Source of the DNA: Asanoa sp. WMMD1127
Lineage (GTDB): Bacteria; Actinomycetota; Actinomycetes; Mycobacteriales; Micromonosporaceae
Assembly: GCF_029626225.1 (NCBI RefSeq)
Contig: NZ_JARUBP010000001.1
Span: 7,068,001 to 7,132,000 of the forward strand
Direction: 5' to 3'
Length of the DNA stretch: 64,000 nucleotides
The notes under the pieces are model-generated. The model worked only from the letters and a program-made list of their open reading frames with translations. It was not told the DNA's origin and ran no database searches. The position numbers and the translations under genes were made by a program. How positions within the stretch are numbered: position 1 is the stretch's first letter; every line of letters begins with the position of its first letter. This document shows positions 35,996 through 43,399 of the stretch, one piece after another.

Positions 35996-37751
35996 CCCCG
36001 CGGTGGCCGCGACCGGCACCGCTGAGCCGGCTTCGGACGACGCCGCCATGGAGGCGGGTGGTGCTGCCGTCGCGAAGACGGCGGGCGGTGCGACGGTGGA
36101 GGCTTCGGCGATAAGTAGTAGTGAGCCGCTGCGCGGGATCGGGGTGTCGCCCGGGTTCGCGGCCGGGCCGGTGTGCCGGGCCGGTGCCGCGCCGCGGATG
36201 CCGGCCCCGCGCACCGTGTCCGATGTGGAGGCTGAGCTGGCCGGCGCGGCGGCGGCGCTGCGGGCGGTCGCGGCCGAGCTGGCCCGGCGCGCGGACGCCA
36301 CTCACGACGCCACCGCGGCCGAGATCCTCCGGGCCCAGGTCATGATGGCCGAGGACCCGGTGCTCGACGAGGCGGTGGCCGACGCGATCCGCGCGGGCTC
36401 CGACGCGCCGCACGCGATCGACGCGGCGTTCGCGGTGCATCGGCAGGCGTTCCTGGAGGCGGGCGGGTACCTGGCCGAGCGGGTGGCCGACCTCGACGAC
36501 CTCCGCGACCGCGCGGTGGCGGTCTCCAGCGGCGCGCCGATGCCGGGCATCCCGTCGCCCGACGACCCGTTCGTGCTCGTCGCGACCGACCTCGCCCCGG
36601 CCGACACCGCCGGCCTCGACCCGGAGCGGGTGCTCGCGCTGGTCACCGAGGCCGGCGGGCCGACGAGCCACACCGCGATCCTGGCGCGCTCGCTGGGCAT
36701 CCCGGCGGTCGTCCGCTGCGGCGGGGCGGCCGGCCTCCGCGACGGCATGGTGGTCGCCGTCGACGGCGCCGCCGGCACGGTGCGGGTCGGGGTCGACGAG
36801 GCGACCGTCGCCGACAGCCGGCGGCGCGAGCAGGACCGCCGGGCGCGCGCGGCCGCCTCGACGGGACCGGGCCGCACGGCCGACGGATGGGCGGTCGAGC
36901 TGCTCGCCAACGTGGGCACGGCCGCCGACCCGGTCGCCGGCGCCGAGGGGGTCGGGCTGTTCCGCACCGAGCTGCTCTACCTCGACCGCCAGCAGGCGCC
37001 GAGCCACGACGAGCAGGTCGAGGCGTACGCGGCCGTGTTCGACGCCCTCGGCGGCCGCAAGATCGTGGTGCGCACGCTGGACGCGGGCGCCGACAAGCCG
37101 CTGCCGTTCCTGGACCAGTCCGGCGAACCGAACCCGGCGCTGGGCGTACGCGGCGTGCGCCTCGCCCGTCGCGACCCCGCCCTGCTCGACGGCCAACTCG
37201 CGGCCATCGCGGCGGCCGCCGCCCGCACCGGCGCGACCGCGTGGGTGATGGCGCCGATGATCGCGACGCCGGCCGAGGCCCGCGACTTCGTCAGCCGGGC
37301 CCGCGCCGCCGGCCTGCCCTCCGCCGGCGTGATGGTCGAGATCCCGGCCGCGGCGCTGCGGGTCCGCGCGCTGCTGCGCGAGGTCGACTTCCTGTCGGTC
37401 GGGACCAACGACCTGAGCCAGTACGCGTTCGCCGCCGACCGCATGTGCGGCGACCTCGCGGAACTGCTCGACCCGTGGCAGCCGGGGCTGCTGGACCTGA
37501 TCGCCATGTGCGCCCGCGCCGGGCGCGCGGCCGGCAAGCCGGTCGGCATCTGCGGCGAGGCCGCGGCCGATCCGGGCCTGGCGCCGGTCTTCGCCGGCCT
37601 CGGCATCACGAGCCTGTCGATGCCGGCCCGAGCGATCCCCGCGGTCCGCGACGCGTTGGCGGTCCACACCCGCGACGAATGCGAACGCATCGCCGGCGCC
37701 GTCCTGGCCGCCGACGATCCGGAAGGCGCCCGAGCGGCGGCAACCGCCTAA
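35988..37751 (+). CDS. ptsI: PTS Enzyme I (phosphoenolpyruvate-protein phosphotransferase)
   Basis: 587-residue Enzyme I, which takes phosphate from PEP and passes it to HPr. Active-site His228 in GGPTSHTAILARSLGIPAVV. PEP-site motifs GLFRTELLYLDR, VRTLDAGADKPLPFL and GTNDLSQYAFAADR, and the C-terminal Cys in GICGEAA, are present. An Ala/Gly-rich extension of about 48 residues precedes the normal start (PLRGIGVSPGFAAGPV); the GGAGG before the first ATG supports its translation, but internal starts at 36048 and 36099 are possible. The 3' end is part of a 60-bp tandem repeat that crosses the stop codon. Last gene of the operon. Confidence 0.95.
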   Translation: MADPAVAATGTAEPASDDAAMEAGGAAVAKTAGGATVEASAISSSEPLRGIGVSPGFAAGPVCRAGAAPRMPAPRTVSDVEAELAGAAAALRAVAAELARRADATHDATAAEILRAQVMMAEDPVLDEAVADAIRAGSDAPHAIDAAFAVHRQAFLEAGGYLAERVADLDDLRDRAVAVSSGAPMPGIPSPDDPFVLVATDLAPADTAGLDPERVLALVTEAGGPTSHTAILARSLGIPAVVRCGGAAGLRDGMVVAVDGAAGTVRVGVDEATVADSRRREQDRRARAAASTGPGRTADGWAVELLANVGTAADPVAGAEGVGLFRTELLYLDRQQAPSHDEQVEAYAAVFDALGGRKIVVRTLDAGADKPLPFLDQSGEPNPALGVRGVRLARRDPALLDGQLAAIAAAAARTGATAWVMAPMIATPAEARDFVSRARAAGLPSAGVMVEIPAAALRVRALLREVDFLSVGTNDLSQYAFAADRMCGDLAELLDPWQPGLLDLIAMCARAGRAAGKPVGICGEAAADPGLAPVFAGLGITSLSMPARAIPAVRDALAVHTRDECERIAGAVLAADDPEGARAAATA

Positions 37752-37871
37752 CCCGGCGCGGGCCCGGCCGCGGACGATCCGGACGGGCCTCGCACGGCCG
37801 CAACCACCTGACCCGGCGCGAGCCCGGCCGCAGACGATCCGGACGGGCCCCGCACGGCCGCGACCGCCTGA
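37692..37871 (+). repeat. 60-bp tandem triplication spanning the ptsI stop codon
   Basis: Three direct 60-bp units, 37692-37751, 37752-37811 and 37812-37871. The first is the last 20 codons of ptsI including its TAA; the other two lie outside the gene but keep the frame, reading AADDPDGPRTAATT and AADDPDGPRTAATA against AADDPEGARAAATA in the gene, and each ends with its own in-frame TGA. By hand count units 1 and 2 match at about 46 of 60 bases, and units 2 and 3 at about 55 of 60. Confidence 0.9.
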
Positions 37872-37882
37872 CCCCACGCGGG

Positions 37883-37930
37883 CCTGGCAGCGGAGCGAAG
37901 CGGAGCGGTCCCCGGCGGGAGCGACGGTCG
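37883..37930. repeat. 48-bp dispersed repeat, copy A
   Basis: Begins CCTGGCAGCGGAGCGAAGCG and ends GGGAGCGACGGTCG. It matches 41359-41406 at 45 of 48 bases by hand count, without gaps. It lies after ptsI and 35 bases before the end of a convergent gene. Confidence 0.85.
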
Positions 37931-37965
37931 TGCCCCCGACGGACCCGGGATCGCCTGCTCCCGAT

Positions 37966-38397
37966 CTAGGGCAGGTCGCGGGTGAGGATCACGCGGTCCT
38001 GGCCGGGGCCGCTGTAGTCGGCGGCCAGGGCCGCGGTGAAGCCGAGCCGTTCGTGGAAGCGGATCGAGTCCGCGTTGGCCGGGCCGGTGATGGCCTTGAG
38101 GCGGGTGGCGCCGCGCGCCCGGGCCGCGTCCGCGAACGCTTTGTAGAGGTGGCGGCCGACTCCCGTCCCGCGGGCGCGCCGGTGCACCGCGACCGCGTGG
38201 ATGTAGCCGACGTGGGCGGGGGCGACGAAGCCGAACAGGTAGCCGTCGACCGCGCCCGAGACGAAGGCGGTGTCGCCGAACTCGCGGACGAACATCGGGT
38301 GGTGGAGGTGGCGGACGTCGCGATCGCCCCAGTACGCGGGGAGGTCGTCGAGGATCGCGGCCAGGTCGCGTGGGGTGGCGCGGCGCAGGTCAGTCAT
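37966..38397 (-). CDS. GNAT family N-acetyltransferase
   Basis: 143-residue acetyltransferase: VGYIHAVAVHRRARGTGVGR is motif A with the acetyl-CoA loop (R-x-x-G-x-G), followed by LYKAFADAARARGATRLKA and NADSIRFHERLGF (motif B). ATG at 38397 overlaps the stop of the upstream RpiB-like gene in the sequence ATGACTGA, so the two are translationally coupled. Acceptor substrate unknown. Confidence 0.88.
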   Translation of the reverse strand: MTDLRRATPRDLAAILDDLPAYWGDRDVRHLHHPMFVREFGDTAFVSGAVDGYLFGFVAPAHVGYIHAVAVHRRARGTGVGRHLYKAFADAARARGATRLKAITGPANADSIRFHERLGFTAALAADYSGPGQDRVILTRDLP

Positions 38398-38812
38398 CGA
38401 GCGCACCGAGCCGGGCGATGTTGGCGGCCTCGTCGGGGTCGGGCCCGGTGGTGTCGAGGAAGGCGGCCAGGACCTCGACCGCCACGTCGGGGGCCAGGCG
38501 TTTGAGGCTCAGCGCGAGGACGTTGGCGTCGTTCCACTTGCGGGCGCCGCCGGCGATCCAGGGGTCCCAGGCCAGCGCGGCGCGTACGCCGGTGATCTTG
38601 TTGGCGGCGATGGCCGTGCCCGTGCCGGTCCAGCAGAGGACGACGCCCAGGTCGGCGTGGCCCTCGGCGACCGCGCGGCCGACGGCGGCGCCGATGTCGG
38701 GCCACTGCTGGTCACCTGTCACGTCGACGACCTCGATCCCCCGGTCGGCCAGCGCCTGCTGGACGGCCCGCGTGGTCTCGTTCGCGTCGTCGGCTCCGTA
38801 CGCCACCCGCAT
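38390..38812 (-). CDS. RpiB/LacAB-type sugar-phosphate isomerase
   Basis: 140-residue protein of the RpiB/LacA/LacB family, which interconverts aldose and ketose phosphates. It shows the N-terminal VAYGADDANETTRAV, the active-site Cys loop VVLCWTGTGTAIAANK (family GIGxSIAANK) and GVRAALAWDPWIAGGARKWN. The HxxN and GTG elements are somewhat changed from true ribose-5-phosphate isomerase B, so the substrate may differ. Coupled to the GNAT gene downstream and located just beyond the PTS operon on the opposite strand, so a link to sugar-phosphate metabolism is possible. Confidence 0.85.
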   Translation of the reverse strand: MRVAYGADDANETTRAVQQALADRGIEVVDVTGDQQWPDIGAAVGRAVAEGHADLGVVLCWTGTGTAIAANKITGVRAALAWDPWIAGGARKWNDANVLALSLKRLAPDVAVEVLAAFLDTTGPDPDEAANIARLGALDD

Positions 38813-38899
38813 ACCGCCCAGCCTACGGGTCGAGCCGGCCGGCCCTCAGCCCGGCCAGCAGGGCGGCGCCGCCAGCACCGACCGTCCGATGTGGAGCAC

Positions 38900-39457
38900 T
38901 CACGTCGAGACCGTGAAGCGCAGCGATGTGCGCATGCCGACCTCGAGCACCCGGGTCTTGCGCAGGCCGAGCGCGGCCAGGTCGGCGTCGGCCTCGAACA
39001 GGCGCCGGCCGCCGCCGAGCAGCACCGGCATGACGTCGAGCCGCAGCTCGTCGACCAGGCCGCGGGTGAGGAGCTGGTGCCCCAGGTCGACGCCGCCGAC
39101 GACGGTGACGTCGCGCTCGCCGGCCGCCTGCTTCGCCGCCGCGACCGCCGCCTCCGGCCCGTCGGTGACGAACGTGAACGTGAGCCCGCCCGACTCGCGC
39201 GGGTGGGTGGCCGGCGGCTGGTGGGTAACGACGAAGATCGGGACCTGGAACTCGTACGAGCCCGCGTAGCCGTCCGGGTCGCCCATCGCGAACGTCTTCC
39301 GTCCCATGAGGACGGCGCCGGTCTCGTCGACCATCTCCGTCATGTAGTGGGTCGGCCGCAGCTCGGCGAGATCCGGATAGAGCGGCGCGGCGCTGCCCTC
39401 CGCGTCCTCGACGTAGCCGTCCACCGACACGGTCATTCCGAAGATCACCCTCGCCAT
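38900..39457 (-). CDS. dihydrofolate reductase family protein (RibD C-terminal-like)
   Basis: 185-residue DHFR/RibD_C-fold protein: MARVIFGMTVSVDGYVEDAE start, AVLMGRKTFAMGDPDGYAG, IFVVTHQPP, VTVVGGVDLGHQLLTRGLVD and VMPVLLGGGRRLF. NADPH binding is expected; the natural substrate is unknown. ATG at 39457 fits the family start. It is a different subgroup from the protein at 12173-12751. Confidence 0.87.
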   Translation of the reverse strand: MARVIFGMTVSVDGYVEDAEGSAAPLYPDLAELRPTHYMTEMVDETGAVLMGRKTFAMGDPDGYAGSYEFQVPIFVVTHQPPATHPRESGGLTFTFVTDGPEAAVAAAKQAAGERDVTVVGGVDLGHQLLTRGLVDELRLDVMPVLLGGGRRLFEADADLAALGLRKTRVLEVGMRTSLRFTVST

Positions 39458-39610
39458 GGCCCGAACGTACCAGCGGGCCGCCCTTCTTCGTACGTGGACG
39501 AACCGGTGGTACGGCGGGTGGCGTACCCGATGTGCCGTTCGGCGGCGGACGCCCGGCGCCTCGCCTTCCACGACGCTGAGCGGGCAGTCAAACACGAGGG
39601 GACGGACGTC

Positions 39611-40096
39611 ATGTCAACGATCGCGATCCGACTGGGCGGAGCCCAGCGCCGGCTCACCGACCTGCTGGCCCGGCACAGCATCGACCTGCTCCGGATCAGC
39701 CTGGGCCTGGTCTTCCTGGGCTTCGGGGCGCTCAAGTTCTTCCCGGGCGCCAGCCCGGCCGAGGCGCTGGTCGCCCGCACCATCGACGCCCTCAGCTTCG
39801 GGCTGGTCACCGGCACCGGCGCGGTGGTGCTGTGCGCGGTCGCCGAGTGCTTCATCGGGATCACGCTGATCACCGGCCGCCTGCTCAAGACCGGCCTGGT
39901 GGTGCTGGCCGCGTCGTTGGCCGGGATCATGTCGCCGCTCGTGCTGTTCTTCACCGACCTGTTCCCGGGCACGCCGACGATCGAGGGACAGTACGTGGCC
40001 AAGGACATCGTGCTCGCCGCCGCCGCCCTGGTGGTGGCCGCCCGGGCGCTCGGCGCCCGGCTGGTGTCACCGGCCGCTCGCCCCGACGCGGGCTAG
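39611..40096 (+). CDS. DoxX-like/DUF417-type membrane protein
   Basis: 161-residue protein with four membrane helices: LLRISLGLVFLGFGALKFFP, LVTGTGAVVLCAVAECFIGI, GLVVLAASLAGIMSPLVLFF and DIVLAAAALVVAARAL. The first helix matches the DoxX/DUF417 pattern. Family members are linked to oxidative stress and small-molecule quinone or thiosulfate oxidation, but function is mostly unknown. ATG with GAGGGGA upstream. A stand-alone gene 39 bases before a glycosyltransferase gene in the same direction, possibly co-transcribed. Confidence 0.78.
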   Translation: MSTIAIRLGGAQRRLTDLLARHSIDLLRISLGLVFLGFGALKFFPGASPAEALVARTIDALSFGLVTGTGAVVLCAVAECFIGITLITGRLLKTGLVVLAASLAGIMSPLVLFFTDLFPGTPTIEGQYVAKDIVLAAAALVVAARALGARLVSPAARPDAG

Positions 40097-40135
40097 GGTT
40101 TGTCGCAAGGCACGCGCAGAGAAGAGGACGAACCC

Positions 40136-41236
40136 GTGCGGATTCTGTTCGTCGCAGCCCCGCTGATCGGTCACCTCTATCCCATGGTTCCGCTGGCCGA
40201 GGCCCTGCGCGCCGCCGGACACGACGTTCTCGTCGCGTCCGGCGGTGACGCCGTGGCCCGGCCGCCGGCCGGCTTCCCGGTCGAGGACGTGGTCGCCGGC
40301 CCGTTCAACTTCGGCCGGATCGCGCTGGGCACGATGCTGAGCCGCCCGCGGTTGCTGGTGCGCGAGCTGGCCGGCCGGGCCGGCACGGACGCCGTCGGCC
40401 ACATCTTCGGCGCGGTCAACGACCGCTTCGTCAACGCCACGACCGCGCTGGTCGAGCGGTGGCGCCCGGACGTGGTCGTCCACGAACCGCTGGCCGGCGC
40501 CGGCGCGGTCGCCGCCGCCCGCCACGACGTGCCGGCCGTGCTGCACGGCAACACGCTCTTCGACGACGCGATCCTGCTCGCGGTGACCACCGCCAGGATG
40601 CGCACCCGGACCACCGTGCCGGCCAGCGCCGTGGTGCTGCGGATCAGCCCCGACAGTGTGGTGCCCGGCGCGAGCGGCCAGCCGATGCGACCGGTCGGCT
40701 ACGGCGGCGGCGCCAGCCTGCCGGCGTCGCTGCGCGAACCGGGGACCATGCCCCGGGTGCTGGTCAGCCACAGCACGATCGCTGGCCCGGGCTCCACGGC
40801 GGTGCTGGACCGCATCGTCCGGCTCGCGCCGCGGGTCAAGGCCGAGTTCGTGCTGCTCCGGGCCGCCGACCGGCTGGCCGGGCGCACGCTGCCGCCGAAC
40901 GTGCGCGCGGTCGGCTGGGCGCCCGTCCCGGAGGCGCTCGAAACCGCGAGCGCGATCATCCACCACGGCGGCGCCGGCACCATCTTCGCGGCGCTGGCGG
41001 CGGGCGTCCCGCAGCTGGTCACGCCGGGGCCCGGCGACCGCGCCCACAACGCGGACGCCGTCGCCACCCGCGGCGCGGGCCTGGCGGTCCCGGTCAAGCG
41101 CATCGACGTGGCTGTCATCGAGCGCCTCCTGACCGACGCGCCGCTCCGCACCGCGTCGGCCGAGGTGGCCGCCGAAATCGCCGAGATGCCTTCCCCTACC
41201 GAGATCGCCACCACGGTCTTCCCCAAGTTCGCCTGA
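40136..41236 (+). CDS. GT1-family glycosyltransferase
   Basis: 366-residue GT-B glycosyltransferase. N-terminus RILFVAAPLIGHLYPMVPLA; donor-site signature IIHHGGAGTIFAALAAGVPQ then LVTPGPGDRAHNADAVATRG. This HHGGAGT version is the class found in antibiotic tailoring enzymes (EryCIII/DesVII-like, UGT). It starts with GTG, GAGGA eight bases upstream. No other tailoring genes are nearby, so it may act on a stand-alone substrate such as a carotenoid, a sterol-like compound or a xenobiotic. About 20 percent of the protein before residue 230 is poorly conserved. Confidence 0.88.
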   Translation: MRILFVAAPLIGHLYPMVPLAEALRAAGHDVLVASGGDAVARPPAGFPVEDVVAGPFNFGRIALGTMLSRPRLLVRELAGRAGTDAVGHIFGAVNDRFVNATTALVERWRPDVVVHEPLAGAGAVAAARHDVPAVLHGNTLFDDAILLAVTTARMRTRTTVPASAVVLRISPDSVVPGASGQPMRPVGYGGGASLPASLREPGTMPRVLVSHSTIAGPGSTAVLDRIVRLAPRVKAEFVLLRAADRLAGRTLPPNVRAVGWAPVPEALETASAIIHHGGAGTIFAALAAGVPQLVTPGPGDRAHNADAVATRGAGLAVPVKRIDVAVIERLLTDAPLRTASAEVAAEIAEMPSPTEIATTVFPKFA

Positions 41237-41437
41237 CCAGCGACAAAGCCAGGCAGCCAGGCGGCGTCGTTCCGAAGCCAGCGGTGCGGCGTCGTTCCGC
41301 AGGCAGCCGGGCGGGCTGCCTCGCAGCCGGCGGTTCAGTGCGGGCGATCAGCAGCGGACCTGGCAGCGCAGCGAAGCGGAGCGGTCCCTGGCGGGAGCAA
41401 CGGTCGCGCCCCACGCGGGCCCGAGTCATGCCTCCGA
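41237..41437. repeat. repeat-rich convergent gap with dispersed repeat copy B
   Basis: No gene is seen. The gap starts with two copies of GCGGCGTCGTTCCG (near 41262 and 41286) set among AGGCAGCC-type direct repeats. The 48-bp dispersed element is at 41359-41406 (begins CCTGGCAGCGCAGCGAAGCG), 45 of 48 bases identical to the copy at 37883-37930. Like copy A it is followed about 32 bases later by the end of a convergent gene. Confidence 0.8.
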
Positions 41438-41779
41438 TCAAAGATCCAGGAAGTAACGCAGCACTTTGCGGATGTCGTCGAGTTCGTCGGCGCTGACGCG
41501 GCCGAGCCGGCGGCCCAACCGGGACGCGTCGATGGCGCGGACGTCCTCCGGGCAGGCGAAGCTGGGCCGGTTGAGGCCCGATGCCCGGCTCGACACCCGT
41601 GGCTGGGTGACGAGCCCACGATCGTTGCCGGTCAGCGGCACCACCACGGCCATGTTGATCGGCAGCGCGTGCATCGCGTTGGCCGAGACCACCACCACGG
41701 GACGCCGGCCGCTCTGCTCGCGGCCGACGGTCGGATCGAGCGTGGCGACCCAGATGTCGCCGGTCTCGATCGTGGTCAC
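41438..41779 (-). CDS. mazF: MazF/PemK-type endoribonuclease toxin
   Basis: 113-residue MazF-family toxin: GDIWVATLDPTVGREQSGRR, PVVVVSANAMHALP, AVVVPLTGNDRG, and ASRLGRRLGRVSADELDDI. The fold cleaves single-stranded RNA at short motifs. GTG at 41779 overlaps the antitoxin stop (GTGA) and is chosen as the coupled start; an in-frame ATG nine bases upstream is also possible. Antitoxin and toxin are in the usual order. Confidence 0.9.
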   Translation of the reverse strand: MTTIETGDIWVATLDPTVGREQSGRRPVVVVSANAMHALPINMAVVVPLTGNDRGLVTQPRVSSRASGLNRPSFACPEDVRAIDASRLGRRLGRVSADELDDIRKVLRYFLDL

Positions 41780-42051
41780 TCCCACCATCCCTCGTCGTCT
41801 CCGTTCGGCACGGTGTCGCGGTCGGTGCCCTGCTGCCAGGCGCGGGACTCGTCGCGATCCCGTTCCCATGCCTGCGGGTCCTCGCGGCGCAGGCGCTCCA
41901 GCTGCGTCTGCGCCCGCGCGAAGAAGGCGTCCCGCTCGAGCCGCTCGGTCGCCTCGAGGAGCAAGGCGCCCATGGTGATGCCCCGCTCGCGGGCGAGCGC
42001 CGCTAGTCGGTCCCGCACGGAGCTGTCGACCTTGATCGTGGTGGGGCTCAT
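41776..42051 (-). CDS. ribbon-helix-helix antitoxin (MazE-type partner)
   Basis: 91-residue antitoxin. The first 40 residues (TTIKVDSSVRDRLAALARER, then GITMGALLLEATERLERD) form a ribbon-helix-helix DNA-binding motif; the acidic C-terminal half (QTQLERLRREDPQAWERDRD, ending GDDEGWWE) is the likely toxin-neutralising arm. ATG at 42051, four-base coupling to the toxin gene. A set of 12-bp-spaced repeats at the start is the probable operator. Confidence 0.88.
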   Translation of the reverse strand: MSPTTIKVDSSVRDRLAALARERGITMGALLLEATERLERDAFFARAQTQLERLRREDPQAWERDRDESRAWQQGTDRDTVPNGDDEGWWE

Positions 42052-42079
42052 ACCGCTGAGAATACCGTTCGGTATACCG
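42050..42079. promoter_or_regulatory. operator of the toxin-antitoxin operon: three ATACCG repeats, 12-bp period
   Basis: ATACCG occurs at 42050, 42062 and 42074, exactly 12 bases apart; the middle copy with the following CGGTAT gives the inverted repeat ATACCG-TT-CGGTAT (42062-42075), and CGGTATACCG (42070-42079) is a second palindrome. The first copy overlaps the antitoxin start codon. Evenly spaced half-sites at promoter starts are typical of ribbon-helix-helix autoregulation. Confidence 0.7.
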
Positions 42080-42084
42080 ACGGG

Positions 42085-42483
42085 CTACTGCCGCTCGGCC
42101 AGCACGTCCACGTAGTGCGGGTTGACCATGATGCCCAGGATGTTGTCGAAGGGGTCCGTGACGGTGGCGGTGATGAAGCCCTCGCCGCGGTCGCGCGGCT
42201 CCTCGCGGACCGTCGCGCCCAGCTCCGTTAGTCGGGCCAGCGCCGCATCGATGTCGTCGACGTGCCAGTAGGCCACGACGCCGCCCGCGCCCGTCGGGAC
42301 CCCGGGAGGCGCGTAGCTGCGGTCGATCAGGCCCAGCTCCTGCTGGTAGTCGCCCAGCCGGAACTCCGCGTAGCCGCCCGGCACCTCGAAGTAGGGCTCG
42401 ATCCCGAGCAGCTCCGCATACCACCGCTTGGCCGCGGCCAGGTCGTCGGTCCAGTAGCTCATCGTCGCGATCCCCCGGAGCAT
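42085..42483 (-). CDS. VOC/glyoxalase superfamily protein
   Basis: 132-residue single VOC-type protein: GIATMSYWTDDLAAAKRWYA, ELLGIEPYFEVPGGYAEFRL, VVAYWHVDDIDAALARLTEL, and TVTDPFDNILGIMVNPH at the end with the usual metal-ligand Glu replaced by Gly/Met context. The His in YWHVDD and the terminal region could bind a metal. ATG at 42483 with AGGGG eight bases upstream; a GTG nine bases earlier is possible. The antitoxin promoter lies beyond its 3' end. Function not predictable (antibiotic binding, lyase or dioxygenase-like). Confidence 0.8.
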   Translation of the reverse strand: MLRGIATMSYWTDDLAAAKRWYAELLGIEPYFEVPGGYAEFRLGDYQQELGLIDRSYAPPGVPTGAGGVVAYWHVDDIDAALARLTELGATVREEPRDRGEGFITATVTDPFDNILGIMVNPHYVDVLAERQ

Positions 42484-42607
42484 CGCCCACACCCCTCTCG
42501 TTCGTCGATGTCGGAACGCTATCGGCCACCCCTGACAGTTTTGGCCGCCTCGGCGCGGGCATAGGCTCGATCGCGCAAGTCGCCTCCCTCGCGTTTGGAG
42601 CTAGCTC

Positions 42608-43399
42608 ATGGCATCCTCCGCCGACCGCGTCATCGCGGTGCTGCGTGCCGGCCACGACGACCTCGCCGCCAAGGTCGCCGGGTTCTCCCCCGACGATCTC
42701 GCCCGGCCCTCCGGGTGCGCCGACTGGGACGTCTCCCAGGTGCTCAGCCACCTCGGCAGCGGCGCGGAGATCAACCTGGCCACGCTGGAGGCCGGCATCA
42801 CCGGCGGCGCTGCGCCCGACGACGAGTTCAACAAGGGCGTCTGGGCCAAGTGGGACAACGCCTCCCGCGAGGAGCGGGCCGCCTGGGTCGTCACCGCCAA
42901 CGACAACCTGGTGAAGCGCTACGAGTCGCTCGACGACCAGCAGCGCGAAGCGGTACGCGTGCCGTTCGCCTGGATGCCGGCGCCCGTCGACGTGGCCGCC
43001 GCCGGGATCATGCGGCTGTCCGAGTTCGCGCTGCACGCCTGGGACGTCGACGTCGCCTTCGACCCGGCGGCCACCGTCGACGCCGCCGCGGCGCCGCTGC
43101 TGCTCGCCCAGACGGCCTACATGTTCGGCTGGATCGCCAAGCCCGAGCGCCTCGACGGCCGGACGGCGACGCTGGCGGTCGAGCTCACCGACCAGCCCGA
43201 GTCGTTCGGCCTCGCCCTCGGTCCCGAGATCGCCCTCACCGAGGTTCCGGTCAGCCCCGACGGCACCCTGCGCCTCCCGGCCGAGGCCTGGCTGCGGCTC
43301 GTGACGGGCCGGCTCAAGCCGGAGCACACCACCCCGCCGGTCAAGATCGACGGCCCGCTCACCCTCGACGACCTGCGCCGGGTCTTCCCCGGCTTCTGA
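42608..43399 (+). CDS. mycothiol-dependent maleylpyruvate isomerase family protein
   Basis: 263-residue protein of the MDMPI/DinB-like four-helix group. N-terminus RVIAVLRAGHDDLAAKVAGF, then WDVSQVLSHLGSGAEINLA with the metal-ligand His, and LSEFALHAWDVDVAFDP with a further Glu and His. The C-terminal about 80 residues are an SCP2-like domain. Members transfer or use mycothiol, the actinobacterial thiol, in detoxification or isomerisation. GGAG eight bases before the ATG. It ends one base before the epoxide hydrolase start, so both belong to one operon. Confidence 0.88.
   Translation: MASSADRVIAVLRAGHDDLAAKVAGFSPDDLARPSGCADWDVSQVLSHLGSGAEINLATLEAGITGGAAPDDEFNKGVWAKWDNASREERAAWVVTANDNLVKRYESLDDQQREAVRVPFAWMPAPVDVAAAGIMRLSEFALHAWDVDVAFDPAATVDAAAAPLLLAQTAYMFGWIAKPERLDGRTATLAVELTDQPESFGLALGPEIALTEVPVSPDGTLRLPAEAWLRLVTGRLKPEHTTPPVKIDGPLTLDDLRRVFPGF

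Noticed and set aside
37752-37871. Programmed stop-codon readthrough of ptsI into the repeat copies
   Set aside because: Three separate in-frame stops and no known readthrough context; the copies look like duplicated DNA and not an extended protein.
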